The notes: generated by a model not told the origin, from the letters alone. Positions 45,266-55,714 are shown, numbered from the stretch's first letter. The stretch is 64,000 bases of DNA from VGBV01 sp963813725 (GCA_963813725.1 CAWFAI010000007.1:118618-182617), one strand, 5' to 3'. Numbers and translations are program-made.

Positions 45266-45933
45266 TGGCGGCCGACAACGGGGGCCGCGGCTTCGGGCGC
45301 GACAGCGTGGAGTTCGCCCGCGTCCTCACTTTCAGCGACGGCATGTTCGCAATCGCGATGACCCTGCTCGTCGTCGGGATCGAGGTGCCGGACATCCCCG
45401 ACACCGAGAGCGTCGGCGAGCTCGCGGACGCGCTCGGAGACCTCGAGGGCAGCTTCGTCAGCTTCTTGATCAGCTTCGCCGTGATCGGCCGCTATTGGAT
45501 CGCGCACCACCAGTTCTTCTCGCTGCTGGCGCGGATGGATTCCGGCCTGATCGGGCTCAACCTGATCTATCTCTGCTTCGTTGCCTTCCTGCCGTTCCCG
45601 ACGGGGCTGTTCGGCAACTTCTTCGAGAACCCGCTCGCGTTCACGATCTACGCCGTCGCGGTCGCCGTGGTCAGCGGCATGGAGCTGGTCATGTTCCGGT
45701 GGGCCGAGAGGCGCGAGCTGCTGCGGCGCCAGATGCCCCAGGACGTGTACCGCTGGAACGCGATGCTGTCGCTCTCGCCCGTGATCTTCTTCCTCGCCTC
45801 AATACCCGTCGCGTTCCTGGTCGACAGCGGCTGGGCCGTCTCGGTCTGGCTCCTGATGATTCCGTTCCAGGCGATCGCGGGTCGCTGGAAGCCCGAGGGC
45901 ACCGATGAGTACCTGAGCGGAGCTGGCGGCTAG
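45265..45933 (+). CDS. TMEM175/DUF1211-family membrane protein (putative K+ channel)
   Basis: 222 residues, six hydrophobic segments. The hallmark is RVLTFSDGMFAIAMTLLVVGIEVP in the first helix, the FSDxxFAIxxTLLV pore motif of TMEM175. Then SFLISFAVIGRYWIAHHQFFSLLARMDSGLIGLNLIYLCFVAFLPFPTG follows, standard for the family. Bacterial TMEM175 proteins form tetrameric K+ channels. It is co-translated with the two-domain soluble protein upstream, which could be a partner. Confidence 0.87.
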   Translation: MAADNGGRGFGRDSVEFARVLTFSDGMFAIAMTLLVVGIEVPDIPDTESVGELADALGDLEGSFVSFLISFAVIGRYWIAHHQFFSLLARMDSGLIGLNLIYLCFVAFLPFPTGLFGNFFENPLAFTIYAVAVAVVSGMELVMFRWAERRELLRRQMPQDVYRWNAMLSLSPVIFFLASIPVAFLVDSGWAVSVWLLMIPFQAIAGRWKPEGTDEYLSGAGG

Positions 45934-46400
45934 CGGACGGCCCTGCCGTCGCGGTCGACCAGCAGCCAGGTGCCGCCGAACTCGAACACGTCCTGGCAGA
46001 AGATGTTGCCTGGGCTGTCGTGCCGATAGAAGTAGACGGGGTGCCCGCCGTAGGTGACCTGGCGGCGGCCGTCGTCGCGCAGGGTGGTGCCGAGCTTCTT
46101 GGCGATCACGCCCTTGCCGGCGACGGGCTTGCCCTTGGTCAGGAACGGAGGCCAGGCTACGGCGCACTCGCCGTAGCAGTCGCTGGGTCCCTTGCCGTCC
46201 TTGGTGAAGAGGTAGAGGGCCATGCTGCCCTTGCTCATCAGGACCTTGCCGTAATCGTCGCTCTCGGCGACCTTCAGCTTCACGCCCTTCTTCTTGGCGG
46301 CCGCTGCGTGGGAGGAGCCCTCGGCGGCCATCGCCTCGGTGGCTCCCAGGCCCGCCAGGGCGAGCGAGCCGAGAGCGGCGATCAGCAGGGCGCGCTTCAT
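45930..46400 (-). CDS. Secreted protein with YeaZ-type lipoprotein repeats (Lipoprotein_15)
   Basis: 156 residues with a signal peptide (LLIAALGSLALAGLGATEAMAAEG). Then two copies of the conserved repeat: YLFTKDGKGPSDCYGECAVAWPPFLTKGKPVAG-type and YGGHPVYFYRHDSPGNI-type. The repeat family (PF03640) has W-P-P and Y-x-x-P motifs; no lipobox cysteine is seen here, so it is secreted rather than lipidated. Function unknown. ATG 46400 chosen from the signal peptide. Confidence 0.85.
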   Translation of the reverse strand: MKRALLIAALGSLALAGLGATEAMAAEGSSHAAAAKKKGVKLKVAESDDYGKVLMSKGSMALYLFTKDGKGPSDCYGECAVAWPPFLTKGKPVAGKGVIAKKLGTTLRDDGRRQVTYGGHPVYFYRHDSPGNIFCQDVFEFGGTWLLVDRDGRAVR

Positions 46401-46536
46401 CTCGCGGGAGGCTGACCCCCGGCCCTCAAGCCGCGGTAAAGCCAAAGGGCGGGGCGGTCGCAGCCGGTGTGCGCTCGTTCACAAATCTTCCGGCGGAAGC
46501 CCCTATCGTCCCGCGCCGTCGAGGAAAGGACCTGAC

Positions 46537-47298
46537 TTGAACGACTCCCCCACCCCGGAAGCGACCGCGAACGGCGCGGCCATCGTCGCCGCGAAGGACC
46601 TGGTGCGCGTCTTCGGCGAGGGTGACGCCGCGGTGCGCGCACTGGACGGCGTCTCCCTCGACTTCCCCAAGGGCAAGTTCACCGCGATCATGGGCCCATC
46701 GGGCTCGGGCAAGTCGACCTTGATGCACGCGCTGGCGGGCCTCGACCGGGCCACGTCGGGCAGCGTCACCGTCGACGGCGTCGAGCTCGCGGACCTGGAC
46801 GACGCGGAGCTGACCGAGCTGCGGCGCGACAAGATCGGATTCGTCTTCCAGTTCTACAACCTGCTCCCGGTCCTCACCGCCGACGAGAACATCCTGCTGC
46901 CGCTCTCGCTTGCGGGCCGGGATCCGGACCCCGAGCTGCACGACCAGCTCGTGGAGGCCGTCGGACTGGGCGACCGGCTGAGCCACCGCCCATCCGAGCT
47001 CTCCGGCGGCCAGCAGCAGCGGGTCGCGGTGGCTCGGGCGCTGATGTCGAAGCCCGCGGTCGTGTTCGCCGACGAGCCCACCGGAAACCTCGACTCCAAG
47101 TCGAGCGACGAGGTGCTGGCGCTGCTGCGCCGGGCGGTCGACGACTTCGGCCAGACCGTGGTGATGGTTACCCACGACGCCCACGCCGCCGCGACGGCGG
47201 ACCGGGTCGTGGTGCTGGTGGACGGCAGGATCGTCAGGGACGAGGGCTCGGCCACGGCCGATGAGGTCCTCGACCTGATGAAGCAGGTCGCCGCTTGA
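46537..47298 (+). CDS. MacB/LolD-type ABC transporter ATP-binding protein
   Basis: 253 residues from TTG 46537, set by GAGGAAAGGA six bases before. Motifs: Walker A GPSGSGKSTLMHALAGLD, GFVFQFYNLLPVLTADEN (typical of the LolCDE/MacB group), signature ELSGGQQQRVAVARAL, Walker B VVFADEPTGNLDS and VTHDAHAAATAD. Its stop overlaps the permease start. It likely powers export or extraction of a lipid, peptide or cell-envelope substrate. Confidence 0.93.
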   Translation: MNDSPTPEATANGAAIVAAKDLVRVFGEGDAAVRALDGVSLDFPKGKFTAIMGPSGSGKSTLMHALAGLDRATSGSVTVDGVELADLDDAELTELRRDKIGFVFQFYNLLPVLTADENILLPLSLAGRDPDPELHDQLVEAVGLGDRLSHRPSELSGGQQQRVAVARALMSKPAVVFADEPTGNLDSKSSDEVLALLRRAVDDFGQTVVMVTHDAHAAATADRVVVLVDGRIVRDEGSATADEVLDLMKQVAA

Positions 47299-49847
47299 CC
47301 TCGATCGCGCTGCGGAACCTCGGTGCGCGCAAGCTGCGCACCTTCCTGACCGCGCTCGCGATCGTGCTCGGCGTGATGATGGTCGCCGGCACCTACGTGC
47401 TCACGGACACGATCGAGCAGTCCTTCGACGACATCTTCACCGAGTCGAACCAGGGCGTGGACGCGGTCGTCACCTCGAAGGAGGCCGTCGAGACCGAGGA
47501 CGGCCAGGAGCCGCCGATCCCCGTCGCCGTGCTCGACGCGGTGCGCGGCGCGGAGGGTGTCGAGGCGGCCGAAGGCGGGATCACCGACCCCCAGGTGGCG
47601 ATCATCGACTCCGAGGGCGAGCGCATCGGGGGAGGCGGTGCGCCGACCTTCGCCTTCTCCACCACCGCAGAGCGCTTCGACCCGCTCGAGTACCCCGAGG
47701 GCGGGCCGCCCGCCGCCGACGACGAGGTGGTGATCGACAAGGCCGCCGCCGAGAACGCCGGTTTCGAGCTGGGCGACCAGGTCACGCTCGCCGGCAAGGA
47801 GGAGGCCAAGGCCTACGAGCTGGTCGGGATCGCGACCCTCGGCGATGTCGAATCCTTCGGCGGGGCCAGCATCGCGCTGCTGACCCTGCCCGAGGCGCAG
47901 CTGATCACGGGCAAACAGGGCCAGTTCGACCAGATCACGGTCGCAGCCGAGCCCGGCACCGACCAGGTGACGCTCGCGAAGAACATCGCCGCCGTGCTGC
48001 CCGACGAGATCCAGGTCGAAACCGGCGCGGACAACACGGAGAGCCAGCAGGACGACGTCGGCGAGTTCATCTCGATCCTGAGGACGGCGCTGCTCGTCTT
48101 CGCCGGCGTCTCCCTGTTCGTCGCCGCGTTCCTGATCTTCAACACCTTCTCGATCACGGTCGCCCAGCGCACTCGCGAGTTCGCGATGCTGCGCACGCTC
48201 GGCGCCAACCGCCGCCAGATCATCACCTCGGTGGTGGTCGAGGCGTTTGCGATCGGCCTCTTCGCCTCCGTCCTGGGCCTGCTCGCCGGGATCGCGTTCG
48301 CGCCGGTGATCGGACTGCTGTTCGACGCGCTTGAGGTGGGCCTGCCCAAGGAGGGCACCGTCGTCGAGAGCCGCACCATCATCACCGCGCTGGTGCTGGG
48401 CACCGGCCTGGCCGTGCTGGCGGCCCTGATTCCCGCCGTGCGCGCCACCCGCGTCCCGCCGGTGGCCGGCCTGCGCGAGGGCGCCGTGCTCGAGACCTCG
48501 GGCGGTCGCCGCCGCCGCGAAGTGATCGGGCTCGGGCTGACCGCGCTCGGGATCGCATTGATGGCGCTCGCCCTGTTCGGGGCGCTGACGCCCGGCGAGG
48601 CCTGGGTCGGTGTGGGCGCCGCGACCGTGTTCATCGGCGTGGCCCTGCTGAGCCCGCGCCTGGTCAGGCCGCTGGCGTCGGTCGTCGGGCGCCCGCTCGA
48701 GCGGCTGCGCGGCGTCTCCGGCAGGCTCGCCCGGGAGAACTCGGTTCGCAACCCCGGGCGCACGGCAACGACCGCGGCGGCGCTGATGATCGGACTCGCT
48801 TTGGTCTCGTTCGTGACCGTGTTCGCGGCCGGGCTGAAGGGCTCGATCGACGAGGCGATCGACGAAGGGATCACCGCCGACCTGCTGCTCGGCAACACCG
48901 ACAACTTCTCGGACATCCCGGCCCTGAGCCAGCGGGCGGTGAGCACGGTCGAGGGCGTCGAGACCGCCTCTCCCTACCGCTACACCGAGGCGCTGGTCGA
49001 CGGAGAGGCCGACAACAGCTTCCTCTCGCTGGTCAACCCCGACACCGTCAACGACGTCTTCGACTTCGAATGGCGCGAGGGAGGTCCCGAGACCGCAGCC
49101 GGGCTCGGGCCCACAGACGCGGTCGTGGATGAGGGTTGGGCCTCCGAACGGGACCTGGCCGTGGCTGACAGCTTCGGCGTCACCACGCCCTCGGGGGAGA
49201 AGATCGAGTACGAGGTCGCGGGGACCTTCAAGGACAACACCGACTTCTTCGGGGACTACTTCGCCTCGGACGCCAGAGTCGACGCCTACAACGAGGCCGA
49301 CAACGTCACCAACGTGTTCATCAAGCTGGCCGACGGCGCAGACGCCGATGCCGTCCGCGGGGAGATCGAGGGCATCGTCGACCAGGCGTTCCCGACGGCC
49401 CAGGTCCAGAACCGCCAGGAGCTGAAGGACGCGATCGGCGACCAGCTGAACCAGATCCTGGGCGTCGTCTACGCGCTGCTGGCGCTGGCGGTGATCGTGT
49501 CGCTGTTCGGGATCGTGAACACGCTGGCGCTCTCGATCTACGAGCGCACCCGCGAGCTGGGGCTGCTTCGCGCCGTAGGCATGTCGCGCCGCCAGGTGCG
49601 GCGCATCATCCGCTTCGAGGCCGTGATCACGGCCCTGATCGGCGCCGTGTTGGGCCTGGTGCTCGGCGTCGTCTTCGCGGTGCTGGTCAGCCGGCCCCTG
49701 GCCGACGAGGGCTTCGTGCTCAAGTTCCCCATCGCGACGCTGCTGGTCCTGCTGGTGCTGGCGGCGATCGCCGGCGTGCTCGCAGCGATCGGCCCGGCCC
49801 GGCGAGCCTCGCGGCTCGACGTGCTGGAAGCGCTCGCCTACGAGTAG
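47295..49847 (+). CDS. FtsX-like ABC transporter permease (two-FtsX-domain type)
   Basis: 850 residues with two FtsX domains. The first membrane helix RTFLTALAIVLGVMMVAGTYVLTDTI is followed by a large extracytoplasmic domain (about 30-255). Then come helices with AAFLIFNTFSITVAQRTREFAMLRTLGANRRQ, PAVRATRVPPVAGLREG, a second extracytoplasmic domain, and the last FtsX domain SLFGIVNTLALSIYERTRELGLLRAVGMSRRQVRRIIRFEAVI. It ends PARRASRLDVLEALAYE. TTG start overlapping the ATPase stop. Confidence 0.93.
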   Translation: MTSIALRNLGARKLRTFLTALAIVLGVMMVAGTYVLTDTIEQSFDDIFTESNQGVDAVVTSKEAVETEDGQEPPIPVAVLDAVRGAEGVEAAEGGITDPQVAIIDSEGERIGGGGAPTFAFSTTAERFDPLEYPEGGPPAADDEVVIDKAAAENAGFELGDQVTLAGKEEAKAYELVGIATLGDVESFGGASIALLTLPEAQLITGKQGQFDQITVAAEPGTDQVTLAKNIAAVLPDEIQVETGADNTESQQDDVGEFISILRTALLVFAGVSLFVAAFLIFNTFSITVAQRTREFAMLRTLGANRRQIITSVVVEAFAIGLFASVLGLLAGIAFAPVIGLLFDALEVGLPKEGTVVESRTIITALVLGTGLAVLAALIPAVRATRVPPVAGLREGAVLETSGGRRRREVIGLGLTALGIALMALALFGALTPGEAWVGVGAATVFIGVALLSPRLVRPLASVVGRPLERLRGVSGRLARENSVRNPGRTATTAAALMIGLALVSFVTVFAAGLKGSIDEAIDEGITADLLLGNTDNFSDIPALSQRAVSTVEGVETASPYRYTEALVDGEADNSFLSLVNPDTVNDVFDFEWREGGPETAAGLGPTDAVVDEGWASERDLAVADSFGVTTPSGEKIEYEVAGTFKDNTDFFGDYFASDARVDAYNEADNVTNVFIKLADGADADAVRGEIEGIVDQAFPTAQVQNRQELKDAIGDQLNQILGVVYALLALAVIVSLFGIVNTLALSIYERTRELGLLRAVGMSRRQVRRIIRFEAVITALIGAVLGLVLGVVFAVLVSRPLADEGFVLKFPIATLLVLLVLAAIAGVLAAIGPARRASRLDVLEALAYE

Positions 49848-49899
49848 GGACCTAGGCCGGGGCAGAGGCGGGCCGGGGCTGGGGAGACTTCGGCGGGTG

Positions 49900-50320
49900 C
49901 GCGGTGTTCGCACAGATAGATGCATGGATAGACAACAGCACGATGGGCAAGGCGGGGAAGAGAGGCGATAGGGTGGGCGCTGCAGCAGCGGTCACACTGG
50001 ACGGCGTACGAGAACCTAGCGATGGGAGTAGCCCGGTAGACAGCGAGAAAGAGACGCTGCTGGTAGAGATTAGTATAGAAAATGCAAGAGGCGATAGGCG
50101 CTCAGAGGATGTGAGAGGAAGAAAAGCTAGATAATGGAGATATGATGAGGAGAAGCGTGCTGCTGGAGATAAGGTGGTGGTAGGCAAGGGGTAGAGGAAG
50201 TCTGGAGAGAGCGGATGGAAAGAGGAGGGGCTGCAGAATAGATAGCAGAAGATGATAAAAGAGAAATAAAAAGAAGAAAAAAAAAAATGGATAGAGAAGA
50301 TAGAAAGGATTAATGTAATT
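49900..50320. other. Purine-rich, low-complexity, low-GC tract of unknown origin
   Basis: From about 49.9 kb the plus strand becomes dominated by A and G (AGAGGCGATAG, AAGAGAAATAAAAAGAAG) with a run of 11 A at about 50276-50286. It ends sharply at about 50320, where normal high-GC coding sequence resumes. Composition drifts: the left part (49.9-50.1 kb) is still mixed, the right part (50.15-50.32 kb) nearly all purine. There is no coding signal. Long open frames on the pyrimidine strand (to 50102 and 49852) follow automatically from the lack of purines. It replaces the true 3' end of the oxidoreductase gene. I suspect a low-quality read end or gap fill. Confidence 0.7.
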
Positions 50321-51901
50321 TGAGAGGGGACGCCGGCGTCCTGCAGCACCGCCATCGCGGCGTTGCGGCCGTTGAGCGCGATCACCGAGCCGGCCGGGTG
50401 GGTCGCGGCGCCGCACAGATAGAGGCCCTCGACCGGGGTGCGGTGGTCCAGGCGGTGCTCCCACATCTGGTCGGGCAGGGCCTCGCCCTGGAAGATGTTG
50501 CCCCCCGTGAGGCCGATGCGGCTCTCGATGTCCGGGGGGCCCAGCAGGTCGAAGGACTCGACGCAGTCGTGCAGGTCGGGCGCGTGTACTGCGATCGCGT
50601 CGAGGATCATCGCCGCGATCTCGTCCCGCCGCGAGTCCCAGTCCCCCTCCGCCAGCTCGTAGGGCGCGTACTGGCAGAAGGCGCTCATCGTGTGGCGGCC
50701 CGTCGGGCGCCACGGTCGGGTCGTAGGCGGTCTGGAAGTAGAGCTCGGCGAAGCCCAGCGCCGGCTCGCCGCGCTCGAAGGCCCTGAACGCCTCCTCGCC
50801 GGCCTCCAGGCCCGGCGTGATCGTGACCATCGCCCGGTAGGGCTCGACCCCGCCCGCCTCGGGCCGCGTCGCCGCGGTGAAGGTCGGCAGCCGCTTCAGC
50901 GCGGCGTTCAGCTTCATCGCGGATGCGAGGGCACCCGCCAGGCCTCGAGCCGCTCGCGGAAGTCGCGCGGCATCGCCTCGGGCTCGACCATCCCCAGCAC
51001 CCGCTTGGGGTCGGCGTTGCTGATCACGCTGCGGGCGCGGATCAGCTCGCCGCTCTCCAGCTCCACGCCCTCGCCGGGGAGGATGCGCGCGACCGGGACG
51101 CCTGTGGCCAGCGTGGCCCCCGCCTCCTGCGCGGCTTGGGCGATCGCGAACGAGACCCGCCCCATGCCGCCCTCGACGTAGCCCCACGTGGACCCGCGGC
51201 CCTCGAGCTCGCCCTGCGCGTGCATCAGGCTGGATCGAGGCGGTGCCCGGGTCGCGCGGGGCCGGCGGCGGTGCCGATGATACCCTGCCCGAAGAGGGCG
51301 TCGACGAGCTTCGGGTCGCTGACGTAGCGCCCGAGCATGTCCACGACGGACTCCTCGAACACGATCGCCGATCAGCTCCTCGTCGCCTCCCAGCATCCGC
51401 TCGAGCTCCTCGCGGCTCGGCGACGAGCCCTCCCAGGCGTCGCGCTCCCCCTTGCGCAGGGCGACGCGGCAGCGGTCGTAGGCGCGCTCGTAGGCCAGCA
51501 GCCCCTCGACCTCGCGCTCGGCGAACCCCTGCGCGCCGAAGGTAGGCGCGGGTGCGCTCGCCGTCGCGGAACTCGGCGATGGAGGTGCCGTCGGCGAACG
51601 GGCACCAGAGGCCGGGGTCGGTGGGAAAGACCCTGTAGCCGTGGCGCTTCAGCTCCAGCTCGTCGACCACCCGCTGGTCGAGCAGCCCGACCACGTAGGC
51701 ACAGGGGCTGACCAGATATCCCTCGTCCTCGAAGGGCCGCTCCAGCGTGCAGGCGCCGCCGAGCTGGTCGCGGCGCTCCAGCACCAGCACCGACTGGCCG
51801 GCCCGGGCCAGGTAGGCGGCGGCCGTGAGGCCGTTGTGGCCGCCGCCGATGACCACCGCGTCCCAGTCGCGCGCGGCCAGCTCTGCGACCGGGGCCGGCA
51901 A
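50321..51901 (-). CDS. PYROXD2-like FAD/NAD(P)-dependent oxidoreductase (frameshifted, 3' end lost)
   Basis: FAD-binding oxidoreductase related to phytoene desaturases and PYROXD2. N-terminus: DWDAVVIGGGHNGLTAAAYLARAGQSVLVLERRDQLGGAC (dinucleotide-binding fold). Later blocks: TDPGLWCPFADGTSIAEF, GGMGRVSFAIAQAAQEAGATLATGVPVARIL, VISNADPKRVL and LNGRNAAMAVLQDAG at the C-terminal FAD site, after which the purine-rich tract takes over. Frame changes occur near 51540, 51365, 51235, 50925 and 50705. The start (51901) is a weak TTG; a GTG or ATG in the next frame may be used. Substrate unknown. Confidence 0.82.
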
Positions 51902-52010
51902 GCCCGACCCTGCCCATCGCGGCGTTCACGTCCATGTGTCCCACCGCGGCCAGGGTATAGCGCCCAGCTGCGCCGCCTGACGGCCTGGCGAACGCATCGT
52001 GCGGAAGTTT

Positions 52011-52077
52011 GTACGGATGGACAAATCGCAGGGCGCCGATCCCGGCTACCCTCCGCGCCTTCCGTACCCATGCGATT
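52011..52077 (+). promoter_or_regulatory. Pseudoknot-capable leader of glutamine synthetase III
   Basis: Two perfect 7-bp complementary pairs are interleaved just before the ribosome site (GGAGG at 52082): GTACGGA (52011-52017) with TCCGTAC (52061-52067), and AATCGCA (52024-52030) with TGCGATT (52071-52077). The order A-B-A'-B' allows an H-type pseudoknot or two competing hairpins. No known glutamine-riboswitch consensus was recognised. Chance pairing cannot be ruled out. Confidence 0.4.
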
Positions 52078-52097
52078 CAACGGAGGCAAAAGCCAGA

Positions 52098-54247
52098 ATG
52101 CTCAAGACTCGCCAGCACAACGTCACTTCCGCCACCTGGAGCCCCAACGGGGAGGCCCTGGGCACCGCCGACCTCACCGACGCCGCCAACAACCCCTTCG
52201 GCGACAACGTCTTCACGCCGGCCGTGCAGCGCGAGCGCATGGGCAACGACCTCTACGAGGAGCTTCAGCGCACGCTGGCCGAGGGCGAGGCCCTGGCGCC
52301 CACCCTGGCCGACGCGGTCGCGGTCGCGATGAAGGAGTGGGCGCTCGAGCGCGGCGCCACCCACTTCACCCACTGGTTCCAGCCCCTGACCGGCTCCACC
52401 GCCGAGAAGCACGACGCCTTCTTCGAGCCCAACAGCGAGGGCGAGTGGATCGCCAAGTTCTCCGGCGAGGAGCTGATCCAGGGCGAGCCCGACGCGTCCT
52501 CGTTCCCGACCGGCGGCGTCCGCGCCACCTTCGAGGCCCGCGGCTACACCGCCTGGGACCCGACCAGCCCGGCCTTCATCCTCGAGAACCCGAACGGGGC
52601 GCTGCTCTGCATCCCGACCGCGTTCGCGTCGTGGACGGGCGAGGCGCTCGACGCCAAGATCCCGCTGCTGCGCTCGATGGACGCGCTGTCGCGGACCGCG
52701 ATCCGCGCCCTGCGGCTGCTGGGCGACGACGAGGCCAAGCAGGTGTTCACGACCGTCGGCCCCGAGCAGGAGTACTTCCTGATCGACGAGCAGTACTACT
52801 ACGCCCGGCCCGACCTGGTCACCACCGGCCGCACCCTGTTCGGCGCCAAGCCGCCGAAGGGTCACGAGCTGGACGACCACTACTTCGGGGCGATCCCCGA
52901 GCGCGTGCTCGCCTGCATCATGGACTACGAGAACGAGCTCGCGAAGCTCGGGCGTGCCGATCAAGACCCGCCACAACGAGGTCGCGCCCGGCCAGTACGA
53001 GATCGCGCCGATCTACGAAAACTCGAACGTCGGCACCGATCACCAGCAGCTGACGATGCAGGTGATGCAGTCGGTCGCGCGCAAGTACGGCCTCGTCTGC
53101 CTGCTGCACGAGAAGCCGTTCGCCGGCGTCAACGGCTCGGGCAAGCACAACAACTGGTCGATGGGCACCGACACCGGCCACAACCTGCTCGAGCCCGGCG
53201 AGACGCCGATGGACAACGTCAGCTTCATGTTCTTCTGCGCCGCGGTGATCCAGGCGGTCAACCTGCATCAGGGGCTGCTGCGCGCCTCGGTCGCCAACAT
53301 CGGCCAGGACCACCGCCTCGGCGCCAACGAGGCGCCGCCGGCGATCATCTCGATCTTCCTCGGCGCCGAGCTGGAGAAGGCCTTCGAGGCGATCGCGACC
53401 GGGATAGGGCGACGGCAAGACCGACTCCGAGACGATGGAGCTGGGCGCCAGCGTGCTGCCGCCGCTGCCGATGCACGGCGGCGACCGCAACCGCACCTCG
53501 CCCTTCGCCTTCACCGGCAACAAGTTCGAGTTCCGCGCGGTCGGGGCCAGCGACTCGCTCGCCTTCCCCAACACGGTGCTGAACACGATCGTCGCCGAGT
53601 CGATCGACGACCTCGCCGACGGCCTCGAGAAGAAGATCGAGGCCGGGACCGAGCTGGCGCAGGCGGTCCAGGAGGTCGTCGCCGCGACCTACAACGCCAA
53701 CAAGCAGGTCTGCTTCATGGGCGACAACTACGACGAGGCCTGGCACGAGGAGGCCGAGAAGCGCGGGCTGAAGAACCTGCGCACCACCCCGGACGCTCTG
53801 CCCGAGGTGCTGGCGGACTCGACCGTGACGGCGTTCGAGAAGTACAGCGTGCTCTCCAAGCGCGAGCTCGAGTCCCGCTACGAGGTCTGGGTCGAGCAGT
53901 ACACGATCCGCGCCAACATCGAGGCCGAGACCGCGGACTCGATCGCCCGCACGATGCTGCTGCCGGCGGCGCTGCGCTACCTCGAGCTGATCAACGAGGC
54001 CGAGATCAGCGAGCTGAGCTCGCAGACCCGCGAGCTGGTCGACGGCCTGGTCAGCGCCCTCGACGGCCTCGAGGAGGCCAACTCCTACCCCGACGGCGTC
54101 GAGGGCCTTGACCTCGCGATCCACGCCCGCGACAAGCAGCTGGCCGCGATGGCCGAGGTCCGCGAGGTGGCCGACAAGCTCGAGAAGGTCGTCGCCGACG
54201 ACCTCTGGCCGCTGCCGAAGTACTCGGAGATGCTCTTCATCCGATAG
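52098..54247 (+). CDS. glnA: Type III glutamine synthetase (two frameshifts)
   Basis: ATP-dependent ammonia assimilation, glutamate to glutamine. About 716 residues, the length of GSIII (glnN in other bacteria), not the 450-residue GSI. GSIII landmarks: HWFQPLTGSTAEKHDAFFEP, FPTGGVRATFEARGYTAWDP, GPEQEYFLID, IKTRHNEVAPGQYEIAPIYENSNVGTDHQQL, HEKPFAGVNGSGKHNNWSM and PPLPMHGGDRNRTSPFAFTGNKFEFRAVG. Frame changes at about 52955 and 53405 break it. ATG 52098 follows CGGAGG. It may be regulated by its leader. Confidence 0.95.
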
Positions 54248-54282
54248 CTGCGGCGCCACGGGCCGGGGCTTAGACTCGGCGC

Positions 54283-55702
54283 GTGGACCGGCTCACGTCC
54301 ATAGACGCCGGCTTCCTCGCGCAGGAGCGCGAGGGGTCGCACATGCACGTGGGCGCGGTGATGATCTTCGAGGGCCCGCCGCCCTCGCCCGAGGACTTCT
54401 GCGAGCACATCGCCGCGCGCCTGCACCTGGTGCCGCGCTACCGCCAGAAGCTGGTGTTCCCGCGCTTTCAGATGGGCCGGCCGCTGTGGGTCGACGATCC
54501 CACCTTCAACATCGACTACCACGTGCGGCACACGGCGCTGCCGAATCCCGGGTCGATCGAGACGCTGCGCAACCTGACCGGCCGCATCTTCTCCCAGCGC
54601 CTGGACCGGACCAAGCCGCTGTGGGAGATCTGGATGGTCGAGGGCATGGAGGACGACCGCTTCGCTCTGATCAACAAGACCCACCACGCGCTGGTCGACG
54701 GCGTCTCGGGCGTGGACATCACGACCGTGCTCTTCGACCTCGACCGCGAGCCCGCCGAGGTGCCCCAGCCCGACCGCGAGTGGTCCCCGGGCCCCGAGCC
54801 CACCGACGCCGCGATCGTCAGCAGGGGCGTCAGTGACCTCGTCAAGGCGCCGATCGGGATCGCCGAGCGGGCGCTTGAAGGCCGCCACCGACCCGCTGGG
54901 AACGGCGGGGTCCGCGCGCGAGGCGGCCGAGGGAGCCGGCGAGGTGCTGTGGGGCACCGTGAGCCGAGCGCCGGAGACCCCGCTCAACCTGCCGATCGGC
55001 ACCCACCGCCGAGTGCTGTGGGTGGACGCCGAGCTGGCCGAGCTGAAGGAGATCAAGAACTCGCTGGGCGGCACCGTCAACGACGTCTTCCTGGCGATCG
55101 TCAGCGGCGCGCTGGCCAACTGGCTGCGAAACCGCGGCGTCCGCACCGAGGGGCTGGAGCTGCGAGGCGCCGTCCCCGTCAGCGTCCGCACCGAGGGAGA
55201 GCAGGGCCAGCTCGGCAACAAGATCACGATCATGGTCGGCCGCCTGCCCACCTACTGCCGCGACCCGGTCGAACGCCTGCGCCTCGTCAGCGAGGGAATG
55301 AAGGACCTGAAGGAGTCCAAGCAGGCGATGGGCGCCGAGGCGATCGCGCGGGTCGAGGACTTCGCGCCGCCGACGATCTTCGCCCGCGCCTCGCGGCTGC
55401 ACTTCTCCAGCCGGCTCTACAACCTGCTGGTCACCAACGTCCCCGGCCCCCAGTTCCCGCTGTACCTGCTGGGCCGCGAGCTCGAGGACTTCATCCCGGT
55501 CGCCTTCCTCGCCCCGAATCAGGCTCTCGCCATCGCCATCGTCTCCTACAACGGCGGCGTCAAGATCGGCCTGATCGGCGACTACGACGCGATGCCCGAC
55601 CTCGACGACCTCGGCAAGTTCGTCAGGGAGGCGACCGCAGAGCTGCTCGACGCGGCGCGCGCGGCCGGGGGCGCACCCTCCGAGGGCGCTGCGGCCACCT
55701 AG
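54283..55702 (+). CDS. Wax ester synthase/diacylglycerol acyltransferase (one frameshift)
   Basis: Membrane-associated bifunctional WS/DGAT of about 473 residues, making wax esters or triacylglycerol from acyl-CoA. It starts at GTG 54283: MDRLTSIDAGFLAQEREGSHMHVGA. The active-site HHxxxDG is in NKTHHALVDGVSGVD (His134-His135). The C-terminal part has RGAVPVSVRTEGEQGQLGN and TNVPGPQFPLYLLG. A frame change near 54880 is in a variable linker. In actinobacteria this suggests neutral-lipid storage. Confidence 0.93.
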
Positions 55703-55714
55703 GCTACGCCCGCG

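Noticed and set aside
46854..49925. A 1023-codon open frame on the minus strand
   Set aside because: Antisense to the ABC ATPase/FtsX genes, low-complexity Arg/Gly/Asp-rich, no recognisable domain. Explained by GC skew of codon positions.
49904..50134. A 76-codon plus-strand ORF in the purine-rich tract
   Set aside because: No ribosome site, odd composition, no family; lies in suspect sequence.
49852..50320. Hydrophobic C-terminal extension of the oxidoreductase (Phe/Leu/Ser/Ile-rich)
   Set aside because: The minus strand here is nearly all pyrimidine, which cannot form stop codons and translates to Phe/Leu/Ser/Pro in any frame. No real membrane domain is implied.
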